Positions 1-8,449 of a DNA stretch of 38,762 bases are shown here, piece by piece. The position numbers and the translations under genes were made by a program. The notes below the pieces were generated by a model, which searched no databases, was not told the origin of the DNA, and was given only the letters and a program-made list of their open reading frames with translations. Numbering within the stretch: the stretch's first letter is position 1; each line of letters begins with the position of its first letter. The DNA comes from Myxococcus vastator. Its GTDB lineage: Bacteria; Myxococcota; Myxococcia; Myxococcales; Myxococcaceae. The stretch lies in contig NZ_JAAIYB010000024.1 of the NCBI RefSeq assembly GCF_010894475.1, positions 1 through 38,762 on the forward strand. The letters run 5' to 3'.

Positions 1-142
1 TGGGCCCCAAGTCCAGCTCCTCAACCACCTCCAGCACGAATCGCGCGAGGTGGTGCTCCGGCAGCCAGTCCAGCAGCGACGGCGGCAGCAGGAAGGCCTG
101 CTGCACATTCCAGGGGCGGAACTTCTTGCTCATCCCCGGCAT
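1..142 (-). CDS. IS1182-like transposase, N-terminal fragment (runs off window)
   Basis: Reading the minus strand from an ATG at 142 (or the in-frame ATG at 133) gives a start followed by FRPWN, then LLPPSLLDWLPEHHLARF and a VVEELDL segment. From family knowledge this is the typical N-terminus of IS1182-type DDE transposases (FRPY..DQ..LLPPSL.. WLPE.HLA). A GGAGGG run about 13 nt upstream of the 142 ATG could be its ribosome site. The rest of the gene and the far inverted repeat lie beyond the left edge, so whether the element is intact cannot be judged. The catalytic DDE domain is not visible. Confidence 0.75.
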   Translation of the reverse strand, partial: MPGMSKKFRPWNVQQAFLLPPSLLDWLPEHHLARFVLEVVEELDLGP

Positions 143-1229
143 TCACCACGCGGGCCTCCCTCCGGGCAAGCCCCACCGCGATTACCGCGACACGCTCCTA
201 GGTGCGCTGCGAGAGGCTTTGCGGGCCGAACGCGCCGTGGCCTATGGCGTGGACGTGGGCCCCGAGCGCTACCACGCGAGCTACTCCTATTGCGCGGGCT
301 TCCCACTCCCCACCGCGACAGTGAATGCGGCCATCGAGAGCCAGGTGTCTGCCTGGGGAGACCCTTGGGGTTGGTTCAATCCCGCCCGGCCCGAACCCGC
401 GCAACGCAACCGCGCGCTGCACTTCCGCTCGCTGACGGAGACCGAGGCGGCCCGCCAACTGCCGCTGCATGACTTGTCAGCCAGCGAGGTGGGGCGCCGG
501 CTGGGCATGAGCGAGGAGTCGCTGGAGAGCACCCGGGAGCGCATCAGCGTCCGCTCCGCGGCGATGTTCCGGCAGCTCGGCGTGGAGAACATGCAATGGC
601 TGCGCACGCTCGTCTGTGATGGGCCGGTGCTCCTGGGTTGGGTGGGCCTGGCCCGCGCCGAGCCCTTCACCGAGCGCGAGCAGCGCCTGCTCCAGGCCCT
701 GACGCCCGCGCTCCAGCGGCGGCTGACCATGGAGACGCGGCTGCGCGAGTCGGGCCTGATGTCCTCGGCGCTCCAGGTCGCCATGGAAGCGCTGGGGCGC
801 GCCGCCTGGGTCGTCAGCTCCAGTGGCCGCGTGGTGCACGCCAACAACGCCGGCCGCGCGCGGCTGGAGCGGCCTGACCCGGAGCTGATGGAGTCCCTGC
901 GCCGCGGCGCCCAGGGCATCCCCTGCTCCGGCCCGCTGACCATGACGCCGCTGCTCACCAGCGGCCTGCCACCCCACTACCTGGCCATCGACACCGGCAC
1001 CGCGTCCAGCGCCGCCGCGCGCGTGCAGGCGCTGTCGGCGCGCTGGTCGCTCACCGCGCGCGAGTCCGAGGTGCTGACGCACATCATCCAGGGCGAGACG
1101 AACAAGTCCATCGCCGGCCGGTTGGGCTGCGCCGAGCGCACGGTGGAAGTCCACGTCACGCACCTGCTGAGCAAGGCACAGGTGGAGAGTCGCTCGGCGC
1201 TCATCGCCCGCTTCTTCCAGAGCTCGTGA
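126..1229 (+). CDS. LuxR-family transcriptional regulator, 5' end possibly disrupted
   Basis: The last ~60 residues (from WSLTARESEVL through GETNKSIAGRL to ERTVEVHVTHLLSK) are a LuxR-type helix-turn-helix DNA-binding domain. The first ~300 residues are of mixed alpha/beta character, perhaps a divergent GAF/PAS-like sensor; a VVSSSGRVVHAN stretch near residues 228-239 resembles a PAS beginning. The listed start is a TTG at 126, which overlaps the divergent transposase start at 131-142. The frame is open to the left edge, but codons before ~165 do not look like coding sequence. Convincing native sequence begins around HRDYRDTLLGAL (~169). I infer that the original start was removed by the insertion element or that a later GTG is used. 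The gene overlaps the next one by GTGA, so the two are probably cotranscribed. The signal sensed is unknown. Confidence 0.75.
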   Translation: MLIPGIHHAGLPPGKPHRDYRDTLLGALREALRAERAVAYGVDVGPERYHASYSYCAGFPLPTATVNAAIESQVSAWGDPWGWFNPARPEPAQRNRALHFRSLTETEAARQLPLHDLSASEVGRRLGMSEESLESTRERISVRSAAMFRQLGVENMQWLRTLVCDGPVLLGWVGLARAEPFTEREQRLLQALTPALQRRLTMETRLRESGLMSSALQVAMEALGRAAWVVSSSGRVVHANNAGRARLERPDPELMESLRRGAQGIPCSGPLTMTPLLTSGLPPHYLAIDTGTASSAAARVQALSARWSLTARESEVLTHIIQGETNKSIAGRLGCAERTVEVHVTHLLSKAQVESRSALIARFFQSS

Positions 1230-2395
1230 GCAAGCCGTCACCCCTCCAGGCCGCGCTCGCGCGGGCCGCCGAGTCCGCGGCGGCGGCACCGCGCTCCGTC
1301 CCGGCGGAGGACCGGGTCTGGCGGCGGCGGCTCGTCATGGGGGACCCGCAGGCCGACCTGGACCAGGTCCTGGCCATCCTGGCGCACCACGGGCTGCTGG
1401 CCAGCGATGGCTGGCTTCGCTCCGACGTGCAGCTCATCTCGGTGGGCGACCACTTCGACTGGGGCAAGCCCCCCGAGCGCGCGTCCGTCGCCGCCAGTGG
1501 GTTGGCGCTGGTGGCGTGGCTGGCCGCCCACCCGGAGAACCAGGCGGTGATGCTGCTGGGCAACCACGACCTGGGGCGGGTGGGCGAGCTGGCCGGCTTC
1601 TCGGATACGCGCTTCGCCGAGGCCCAGGCCGAAGCGGACCGCATCTACCAGGGCGGGGAGACGGACGAAGCCGCGGAGCAGGCGTTCCTCGCGCGCTGGC
1701 CGCAGGTCCCTTCCGCGGAGCTGGTGGCGCGCGACTTCGGCAACTTCCGCGAGGTGCAGCGCACCTGGGTGGAGCACCTGCTGCGGGTGAAGCGCTTCCG
1801 CGTGGCCCATGCCGCGGCGCCCGACCTGCTGGTGCTGCACGCGGGCGTCACGCGGGAGGACCTGGACGTGACGCGCCTGCCGCCCGCCCAGCGCGAGGAC
1901 GCGAACCCGGTGGCGGCGGCGCTGAACGCGGCCCTGGATGCGGCGGTGGCGTCGTGGACGCGAGGCCCGCTCGTCATTCCGGGACTGCACCACCCGGGCA
2001 ACGCGGCCCAGGGCGAGGGCACGGGCATCTTCTACCAGCGCCCCAGCCTGCTGCCCGAGGACGCCGAGAAGGTGCGCGGCACGCCCCGGCGCCGCTTCGA
2101 CCCGAGGCGGCTGCCCATGGGCCTGACGCAGGTGGTGGGCCATACCCGCGACAAGCGCAGCCGCGCGATGCTGGGGCTGCCACCCACCGGCGCCCGCGAC
2201 GGCGTGCTGCGGCACCTCGTCACGGATGGAGCGCGCGTGGACTACGCCCACGGCGCGCCGCCTCCGCCAGCCCCCGGCGCCGCGATGGTGGTGTTCACCG
2301 ACGGAGCCATGCGCGAGTGCCAGGCCCCGGACTACGCGCTGTTCGACCTGGACACCCGCGCGGCGGCTACCGCGCCGAGGCCTGAAGGCCGCTGA
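1226..2395 (+). CDS. Metallophosphoesterase (calcineurin-like)
   Basis: A 389-residue protein with the ordered motifs of a binuclear metallophosphoesterase: GDPQAD (39-44), GDHFDWG (74-80), GNHD (112-115), LHAG with His205, and VVGHTR with His306. Compared with the family consensus GDxHG, the first motif has Gln where the first metal-binding His is expected, so metal site 1 may be altered. The other ligands are present. The GTG start at 1226 overlaps the TGA of the luxR-type gene, which supports translational coupling. No signal peptide is visible, so a cytoplasmic phosphatase or phosphodiesterase is likely; the substrate cannot be predicted. The 3' end overlaps the convergent lipoprotein gene by 29 bp. 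Confidence 0.85.
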   Translation: MSKPSPLQAALARAAESAAAAPRSVPAEDRVWRRRLVMGDPQADLDQVLAILAHHGLLASDGWLRSDVQLISVGDHFDWGKPPERASVAASGLALVAWLAAHPENQAVMLLGNHDLGRVGELAGFSDTRFAEAQAEADRIYQGGETDEAAEQAFLARWPQVPSAELVARDFGNFREVQRTWVEHLLRVKRFRVAHAAAPDLLVLHAGVTREDLDVTRLPPAQREDANPVAAALNAALDAAVASWTRGPLVIPGLHHPGNAAQGEGTGIFYQRPSLLPEDAEKVRGTPRRRFDPRRLPMGLTQVVGHTRDKRSRAMLGLPPTGARDGVLRHLVTDGARVDYAHGAPPPPAPGAAMVVFTDGAMRECQAPDYALFDLDTRAAATAPRPEGR

Positions 2396-3722
2396 GCTTC
2401 TTCTCCAGCCCGGCCACCATGCGCGGCGACACCTGCGAGGCGGGCAGCGACTTCGCGAAGGTGATGGCCTCCTCCAGCGTCTTCACGGCGGACGCCGTGT
2501 CCTCGCGCGCCACGAGGATGTCCGCGCGGCCCGACAGCACCGTCAGCCGCCGCGCGCCTTGAACGCGCGCCAGGGCCCGGTCGCTGGCGGCGAGCGCGTC
2601 ATCCAGCCGGCCCACGAGCCGGTACAACGTCGCAAGGCGCGCGGGCGGGTTGTAGTCCTGGGGCAGGTCCTGCTCGCTCTGCTCGAGCGCGGGAATCGCC
2701 CGGGCGGGCGTCTCCAGCTTCATGGCCGCGAGCATGCGGTGCGAGTCGAACACCGTGCGCGCCTGGGGGTTGGGCGCCTTCGCGGCCTCGGCCTCCAGGA
2801 ACGTCAGCCACTCCTCCGACAGGGCCTTCACGGCCGCCGTGTCCTTCGCCACCTCGCGCGCCTGCACGCGCACCTCGTACAGGCCGGAGCGGTCATCCGC
2901 GGACATCTCGATGGCCGGAGGCGCCAGGGCCTCCGCCACCTTGGCCTCCAGGCCGCCGCGCAGCTCCGTCCCCGCCGCGGGGTCCTCCGGCAGCGACAGC
3001 ACGCAGTACATGCCCAGCAGGGCGCCGTTGGCCCAGGACAGCGAGCGGGGCGTCTTCGGGAGCTCCTCCAGCGCCTTGCGCGCGCACGCCTCGTGCTGCT
3101 TCGCGCCGTACATCGCCGTCAGCAGCGACTCCACCGCGCGGCCCCGGCGGGACCAGTCCGCGGGCGCCTCGGCCAGGGCCTCCGCCAGCGTCTCCGCGGC
3201 TTCGGCCGAGCGGCCCTCCGCATAGAGCGCGTCCCCGCGAGCCAGCAGGGCCTCCGCGCCGGTGACGCCGCCCTTGTACGCGCGCTCACCGTCCTCGAAG
3301 AGCTTCTCCAACTGCGCCACGGTGGCGCTGCCGGCGAAGCGCAGCAGGGCCTTCTCCTGGCGCGGGTCGATGACGTACAGCGTGGGCCAGAACTCCACCG
3401 GGTACTTCTCCTGGAACGCCGCGTTCGACGTCAGGTCGGTGTTCACCTCCAGCCACACGAAGCGGTCCGCGTGCCGGGCCAGCGCCGCGTCGGACAGGAC
3501 GTAGGCCTTCATCGACCGGCACGTGTGACACCAGGGCGCCCAGACGTCGACGAAGAGGGGGAGCCCCTTCGCCTGGGCCTCGGCGAGCGCGCGGGCGTAG
3601 TCATCCTCGATGAAGGGCAACGGCCCCTTGGCGTGAGCCGCGTCGGACCCGGGGGCATTCGTGTTCGCGGCGGTGCAGGCGACGAGCCCCGACAGGAGCA
3701 GGCAGGCGGCGAGGAGGCGCAT
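2367..3722 (-). CDS. Thioredoxin-domain lipoprotein with C-terminal repeat region
   Basis: A 451-residue exported protein. The N-terminus is a lipoprotein signal with lipobox LVAC (Cys16). A thioredoxin fold follows: FVDVWAPWCHTC at 58-68 with redox pair Cys65/Cys68, and the cis-Pro loop FWPT at ~111-114. The arrangement matches DsbD-gamma/thioredoxin-like proteins. From about residue 150 to the end the protein is alpha-helical with TPR-like periodicity (for example AEGRSAEAAETLAEAL and GRLDDALAASDRAL). Being lipidated, it probably acts in the periplasm on disulfides or as a TPR-scaffolded reductase. It is convergent with the metallophosphoesterase and divergent from the dynamin-like GTPase. 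The partner is unknown. Confidence 0.88.
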   Translation of the reverse strand: MRLLAACLLLSGLVACTAANTNAPGSDAAHAKGPLPFIEDDYARALAEAQAKGLPLFVDVWAPWCHTCRSMKAYVLSDAALARHADRFVWLEVNTDLTSNAAFQEKYPVEFWPTLYVIDPRQEKALLRFAGSATVAQLEKLFEDGERAYKGGVTGAEALLARGDALYAEGRSAEAAETLAEALAEAPADWSRRGRAVESLLTAMYGAKQHEACARKALEELPKTPRSLSWANGALLGMYCVLSLPEDPAAGTELRGGLEAKVAEALAPPAIEMSADDRSGLYEVRVQAREVAKDTAAVKALSEEWLTFLEAEAAKAPNPQARTVFDSHRMLAAMKLETPARAIPALEQSEQDLPQDYNPPARLATLYRLVGRLDDALAASDRALARVQGARRLTVLSGRADILVAREDTASAVKTLEEAITFAKSLPASQVSPRMVAGLEKKLSGLQASAR

Positions 3723-3829
3723 GGCGCCACCCTACCGCGCTCCTCCCGCTCTGTCCCCGGCCGACACCTGGGGGGACAAGTGCCTGGGCACGGGGCGCTC
3801 CGCGTGCTGTGGTGCGTGGACTTCTGGTG

Positions 3830-5572
3830 ATGAGAGACCCGTACGCCCTGCGCACCTTCCTCGCGTCCGCCCTGGACGCCCTGCCCGCTCCCGAGCGCTT
3901 CCCGGACGCCTCGGACGCCGAGCTCGCGCGCCGTCTGGCCGAGCGCCTGCGCCGCGACCTGCTCCCCCGCCTGGGCTCCGCCGACGCGCCCCTGCTGCTG
4001 GTGGCCATCGCCGGCCCCAACAACGTGGGCAAGTCCACGCTCTTCAACTCGCTGGTGGGCGCGGCGCTGTCCCCCGCGAGGCCGGAGGGCGGACTCACCA
4101 AGCAGTGCCTGGCGGCGGCCCACCCGGAGACGTGGACCGGGCCGCTGAAGGACTTCCTGACGCGGCGCTATGACATCGTCCCCGTGGCCGTCGGCGACGC
4201 GGCGCCCGTGGACCAGGCGGGGCCTCCGGGCCGGCTGTACCTGACGCTGTCGGACGCGGTGCCGCGCGGGCTGCTCGTCATGGACACGCCGGACTTCGAC
4301 AGCGTGTACCGCGACAACCGCGAGCGCGCGGAGGCGCTGCTCGTCACCGTGGACGTGCTGGCCTTCGTCGTGAGCCGGCAGACGTACCAGAACGCCGCGC
4401 TGGTGGACTTCCTGCGCGCGGCCGTGGGGCACGGGCGGCCGTACCTGCTCGTCTACAACGAGGCCACGCGCGAGGAGGTGGCCCGCGGGCACCTGGACAA
4501 GCTCGCCGAGGACGTGGGCCACCCGGCGCTGGCGCGCTACCTGGCGCCGCACCAGCCCGACGTGGAGGCGGGACTGAAGCCCCTGGCCACGGAGCCGCTG
4601 GACGGGAAGCCCGCGCTGGGCGCGCTGCTGGGACAGGCCGAGCACGCGCGCGAGCTGAAGGCCCGGGCGCTGGAGGCCTCGCTCGCGGATGCGCGCGCGG
4701 AGCTGGAGGCGGTGTCGCGCGCGGCCTCGGAGGCGGCGCGAGAGCCCGACCGGCTCCGCAAGCGGCTGCGCCACGAGCTGGACGTGGTGGGGGCGCACGC
4801 GGCGCTGAAGGCCGTGCCCGCGGACGTGCTCATCGACGCCTTTCGCGACGAGCTGGATGCGCGCAGCCAGTTCCACAAGTGGGTGCGCCTGCCCTTCCGG
4901 GGGCTGGCCACGGCGCTCACCTTCGTCACGCGCAAGGTGCGCGAGTCCTTCACCGCGCCCGAGGCCCCGGGCGCGGACACGCCGACCCACGCGGTGGACG
5001 AGACGCTGAAGGACGGCGTGCGGCGGCTGGTGGATGCCTTCGCGCCGGAGGTGGCCGCGTGGCGCGCGGACGCTCAGACGCGAGCGAAGCTGGAGGAAGC
5101 CTTCGGTCCGGTGACGCTGACGAAGCTGGAGGAGCCGCTGGGCTTCGAGCCCCTGCACGCGCACGCGGCGGACCGGGCCACGCTGTATGCGTACTGCCGG
5201 GAGCTGGTCTCCGCGGAGCTTCAGGGCGGCATGCGGGAGGAGCTTCTCCAGACACTGACGACGCTGGTGTACTCCGTGCCGTCAGGCGCGGCGGCGGCGG
5301 TGACGGTGGCCACGGGCGGCATGGGCCATGACGCGGTGGTGTGGGCGGGCACGCTGCTGTCCACGCCGCTGATGGAGCGCTTCGTGGACCTCTTGGGCGC
5401 CCAGGTGCGGGCCCGGGTCACGAAGAAGTGGGCGGAGGCCCACGGCGCCACCCTGTCGAAGGCCCTGGAGGCGCGGTACTTCTCCGACATCCTGAAGCAG
5501 CTCGACGGGCTGGCCAGCGACTGGGACCAGACGGCGGCCCGGCTGGACGAGGCCCGAGCGGGCTTGTCCTGA
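3830..5572 (+). CDS. Dynamin-like / P-loop GTPase (first of two)
   Basis: About 580 residues from the ATG at 3830; a GTG at 3809 would add seven. The G1 P-loop is GPNNVGKST (62-70), Thr90 in GGLTKQ is a candidate G2 Thr, and G3 is MDTPDFDS (151-158). The G4 position reads VYNEA (~208-212) rather than NKxD, so guanine specificity is uncertain. After the GTPase domain come long charged helices (LEASLADARAELEAV; LRKRLRHELDVV), as in the stalk of bacterial dynamin-like proteins. A moderately hydrophobic Ala/Gly-rich segment lies near residue 490. A second GTPase with the same plan lies at 19092-20789. Bacterial dynamin-like proteins usually remodel or protect membranes and often act in pairs, so partnership is an inference. 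Confidence 0.8.
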   Translation: MRDPYALRTFLASALDALPAPERFPDASDAELARRLAERLRRDLLPRLGSADAPLLLVAIAGPNNVGKSTLFNSLVGAALSPARPEGGLTKQCLAAAHPETWTGPLKDFLTRRYDIVPVAVGDAAPVDQAGPPGRLYLTLSDAVPRGLLVMDTPDFDSVYRDNRERAEALLVTVDVLAFVVSRQTYQNAALVDFLRAAVGHGRPYLLVYNEATREEVARGHLDKLAEDVGHPALARYLAPHQPDVEAGLKPLATEPLDGKPALGALLGQAEHARELKARALEASLADARAELEAVSRAASEAAREPDRLRKRLRHELDVVGAHAALKAVPADVLIDAFRDELDARSQFHKWVRLPFRGLATALTFVTRKVRESFTAPEAPGADTPTHAVDETLKDGVRRLVDAFAPEVAAWRADAQTRAKLEEAFGPVTLTKLEEPLGFEPLHAHAADRATLYAYCRELVSAELQGGMREELLQTLTTLVYSVPSGAAAAVTVATGGMGHDAVVWAGTLLSTPLMERFVDLLGAQVRARVTKKWAEAHGATLSKALEARYFSDILKQLDGLASDWDQTAARLDEARAGLS

Positions 5573-5601
5573 GGGGCCGTGCGCCCTGAGTGGACTCGGC
5601 G

Positions 5602-5646
5602 ACGGTGACACCTTGCATCAGTCCGGGCGGACGCACGGTGACACCT
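5602..5646. promoter_or_regulatory. Tandem 12-bp direct repeats upstream of the DACNV-like gene
   Basis: ACGGTGACACCT occurs at 5602-5613 and again, identically, at 5635-5646, a 33-bp period (about three helical turns). A GTGACA core in opposite orientation (TGTCAC) is at 5675-5680. The repeats lie in the 132-bp gap before the gene at 5705, with the second copy ~60 bp from its start. This is the usual geometry of activator binding sites on one DNA face; the regulator is unknown. Confidence 0.45.
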
Positions 5647-5704
5647 CGGTGAGGAAACGAGCATCCAGGCCCGCTGTCACTCCGTCGGTGCGTGCCCGGC
5701 GGCA

Positions 5705-6796
5705 ATGCGCCATGCTGCGCGCCTCATGAACGGCTCGGACCCAGCCGGACTGGGCTCGCCCCCTCTCGTCCTCTCCTTCCGCCACCTGCTGACGGACGCC
5801 GTCAGCACGTTCCTGGACGAAGCACGCATGCCTTGCGAGCTGACGGCGGACGCCATTGGCGAGCTCATCGTCACCTTGTCGCGCTATCGCGAGGAGGGCG
5901 CCCCGCTGTTTCCCATGGCCTTCGTGGGAGACGATTTGGGACAGATGCTCGAACACCTGGGCGGGCATGACCCGATTGCCATCGGCATCGGGCCGCGTTC
6001 GCGCGCCACCATCCAGCGCGCGCTCAAGCAGTGCGCGCCGCTGGGCCAGGGGCGGTGGTGGGCGCTGTACCTGCTGCGCGTCCCGGAGGGCTTCGCCTAC
6101 GGCGTCTTCCGGACGGACCCCTTTCCCCTCGCGGAGACGCCGCTGGAGCGGCTGCGCCGTGTCGAGGACAGGGGCGCGGGCGTGGTGGGGGTGCTTCAGC
6201 TCGCCGACAACATCCTGGAGCTGCGCTCGGGCGGTGGGCTGTGCCGGCATGTGTACCTGTCCGGCGCGAGGGTGGAGTCGGCCTCACCGCCGGAGGTGAT
6301 GGATGAGCTGGCGGACGTCGTCACGGCTGGCGTCACCACGCACAGTCGCGAGCGTGCGCGAGGGTTCTTCCGCCGGGTGCTCTTCGAGGTGATGCAGGGC
6401 TCCCACGGCGCGCTCGTGGCGGTGCTGCCCCGGGAGCGCGCGGGCTCCACGCTGTTCGTGGACGGCATCATCCTGCCCCGACCGCTGGACATGGTGGCGT
6501 TGCTGGAGCGCTACCACGTGGACCCCACCGACAGCGCGGGCACCGCCGTGCGCGCCGCCGCGCAACTGCTGCGGGGGATGATGGCCACCGATGGCATCAC
6601 CGTGCTCCGCGCGGATGGCTGCATCGTGGGCTACAACATCTTCGTGCGACATCCGGAGACGCTGGCCAGCCAGCCGTCCGTGGTGGGCGGCGCCCGGCGG
6701 CGGACCTTCGAGGTGCTGTGCGCGGCGCTGGGCACGGAGCTCACCGCCGCGTTCATCCGCTCCCAGGATGGGGACGTGAGCTGCAAGCGGGTTTGA
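5705..6796 (+). CDS. Probable DACNV-type sensor-domain protein (degenerate DisA_N-like domain)
   Basis: A 363-residue protein with no signal peptide; ATG starts at 5705 and 5726 are both possible. The C-terminal ~70 residues read DGITVLRADGCIVGYNIFVR (~296-315) and then GGARRRTFEVL (~328-338) with AAFIRSQDGDV. This order of a DG(A) strand, a GTRHR-like Arg-rich turn and a second strand ending in DG resembles the diadenylate cyclase (DisA N) fold, but the catalytic DGA and RHR signatures are changed. From family knowledge, DACNV proteins are proposed non-catalytic or altered DAC-like sensor domains linked to nucleotide signalling. The N-terminal 250 residues are unassigned. The assignment is by motif pattern only. 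Base composition falls sharply just after the stop codon. Confidence 0.65.
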   Translation: MRHAARLMNGSDPAGLGSPPLVLSFRHLLTDAVSTFLDEARMPCELTADAIGELIVTLSRYREEGAPLFPMAFVGDDLGQMLEHLGGHDPIAIGIGPRSRATIQRALKQCAPLGQGRWWALYLLRVPEGFAYGVFRTDPFPLAETPLERLRRVEDRGAGVVGVLQLADNILELRSGGGLCRHVYLSGARVESASPPEVMDELADVVTAGVTTHSRERARGFFRRVLFEVMQGSHGALVAVLPRERAGSTLFVDGIILPRPLDMVALLERYHVDPTDSAGTAVRAAAQLLRGMMATDGITVLRADGCIVGYNIFVRHPETLASQPSVVGGARRRTFEVLCAALGTELTAAFIRSQDGDVSCKRV

Positions 6797-6871
6797 GCGC
6801 CCAAATCTTCGCCAGCGGCAAATGTCAGAGCAGCCGTCTATGTTCGTCAGACCTGCTGCTTCACCGAACTC

Positions 6872-8362
6872 ATGAGAGCAGGGCGCTCAGGAAAAACATT
6901 GACAGCCTCTCATCCAAACAATCCTCCCACGCCGCCACAACTCTATTCCAAACCCCTCGTAACAATCGCCATTACATTAATGGCACTTACAGCTCCCAAT
7001 GCCATCGCGGCATGTCCCGAAGACGCATCAATAGCATGCACGAACGAGCATGGCTGCCCCGGCATCAAAACCTGTCAAAACAGAGCCTGGGGCGACTGCA
7101 TAGGCTCAAGCACCTGCAATGACCCGCCCGCCATTGCGCTTCACTACACGACCACAGGCATCGGAGCGGGGCAGGAGCAACATGTAGAGGGTGTGCCGTG
7201 GGCCGGGACGACCGACAACAGGCCTACCTATCTTTTCACACAAGCCCAGAAGTATCTTACGTTCAACGCGGTCGCGTCAGACCCGATCCGGGGCGTCAAG
7301 TCCACCAAGCTTTACGGAACGCTCAACGTTCTCTGCATGAAGCGGCGAACCGACATGCAAGTCCGTGAGAGCATTACGACCACGAGCATCCCCGTTCTGA
7401 GCGAAAATAGCGCAGCAACGACCTCTCCATCTCGGAGCGTTGCGCTCACCGTCTCATTCAAGTCGTATCTTGAAGAGGATCGATGCCCTGCGGACCATCT
7501 CCCGTACAGGCTGGACCTGTCGCTGACGGCCGAGACGACCGACGGAGCCAACAACACCTTGAGGACTCCGCTGCGTCGCTATGTCTTTGTTCAGTCCTTC
7601 AAGGTTGCGACCTTCAACATCCTCAATGGAAAAGACACGTCGGGGCAGAACAGCATCGACCGGCTTGGGGTCTTCATGCACGACACCAACGACATTGACG
7701 TCGCGTTCCTCCAGGAGGCGCATCAAGACACCGTCAACCAACTCGTGTCGCGTGGATTCATCAAGGAGCTGTCGAGGAACATCCGGCTTTCTGGAAACAA
7801 CGATCTTGCCGTCCTCAGCAGGTTCCCCATCATCCAGAATGTCCCCGTCCAGTTCTCAGAACCGCTTGAGGGCTACAATCACAGATGGCATTACGTCATC
7901 TTGGGACTGGGTGGGTTTTCCGTCAAAGTGGCCAATCTTCATCTTATCGCGACCAGCGTCGCAGTGAGTCGCGGAATTCCCGAGGTGCCCTTTCGGAGGC
8001 AGGAGGTCGATGAAGTCATGGCGCACATGCGGTACCCCGGTATGCCAGCCATCATCCTGGGTGACTTGAATGCCATGGTCTTTCAGGACACCCCCCCGTT
8101 CACGAACATCCGCTTCGAATTCGAGCCCCTCTACTACACCCAGCCCGGAGCTGCGCCCTACGTGCACTCCTGTCTCGGCATCAGCTGTGACATGACCCCT
8201 GACATGCACCTGCGCTTCTATCTGGATCAAATCTGGGTCCAGGACTCGCTCCCAGGGCTCGGGTTCGTCGACGCGTACACAGCATACGACCAGCCACTGG
8301 GACTGCCGGGGCAGCTCTCGGACCACTGGATGCAAGTGACTCGCCTCCATCTCAAGGAGTGA
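6872..8362 (+). CDS. Exported endonuclease/exonuclease/phosphatase (EEP)-fold protein, candidate lipoprotein
   Basis: A 496-residue protein. An N-terminal hydrophobic stretch ends in LTAPNAIAAC, where IAAC fits a lipobox (Ile-Ala-Ala-Cys). AIA-A is also a valid signal peptidase I site. A Cys-rich linker of ~40 residues follows. The C-terminal half carries the EEP (DNase I/sphingomyelinase/inositol phosphatase) motifs in order: ATFNILNG (~245-252), AFLQEA (~278-283), NNDLAVLSRFPI, VANLHL, LGDLNAM (~397-403), DQIWV (~451) and SDHWM (~482). All catalytic positions of the fold (Asn, Glu, Asp-x-Asn, Asp-His) look intact, so an active hydrolase is expected; nuclease, lipase and phosphatase activities cannot be told apart. 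Composition is much lower in GC (about 50-55% over two lines counted) than in flanking genes. The n-region from ATG 6872 is unusually long. Confidence 0.85.
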   Translation: MRAGRSGKTLTASHPNNPPTPPQLYSKPLVTIAITLMALTAPNAIAACPEDASIACTNEHGCPGIKTCQNRAWGDCIGSSTCNDPPAIALHYTTTGIGAGQEQHVEGVPWAGTTDNRPTYLFTQAQKYLTFNAVASDPIRGVKSTKLYGTLNVLCMKRRTDMQVRESITTTSIPVLSENSAATTSPSRSVALTVSFKSYLEEDRCPADHLPYRLDLSLTAETTDGANNTLRTPLRRYVFVQSFKVATFNILNGKDTSGQNSIDRLGVFMHDTNDIDVAFLQEAHQDTVNQLVSRGFIKELSRNIRLSGNNDLAVLSRFPIIQNVPVQFSEPLEGYNHRWHYVILGLGGFSVKVANLHLIATSVAVSRGIPEVPFRRQEVDEVMAHMRYPGMPAIILGDLNAMVFQDTPPFTNIRFEFEPLYYTQPGAAPYVHSCLGISCDMTPDMHLRFYLDQIWVQDSLPGLGFVDAYTAYDQPLGLPGQLSDHWMQVTRLHLKE

Positions 8363-8395
8363 GGTCGCAGAGGCGACTCTCCCTGGGCTGCGCAT

Positions 8396-8441
8396 GAACA
8401 TCGCGGGTTCCCCTCGCAGGCCAGGGGAACCCGTGATGTTC
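8396..8441. terminator. Long near-perfect hairpin between EEP and glycosyltransferase genes
   Basis: GAACATCGCGGGTTCCCCT pairs with AGGGGAACCCGTGATGTTC across an 8-nt loop, a ~19-bp stem with one mismatched position. No U-tract follows, so it is not a classical intrinsic terminator, but its strength suggests RNA 3' end protection or transcript stopping after the EEP gene. It ends only 8 nt before the glycosyltransferase ATG. Confidence 0.7.
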
Positions 8442-8449
8442 TAGCGACC

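Noticed and set aside
2226-3830. 534-codon plus-strand ORF opposite the thioredoxin lipoprotein
   Set aside because: Arg/Gly/Leu-rich translation without domains; the opposite strand carries a lipobox, WCHTC and repeats.
5601-5618. Sigma-54 promoter before the DACNV-like gene (GG...GC elements in CGGTGACACCTTGCAT)
   Set aside because: The GG and GC are separated by 9 nt rather than the required 10, and the flanking consensus is poor.
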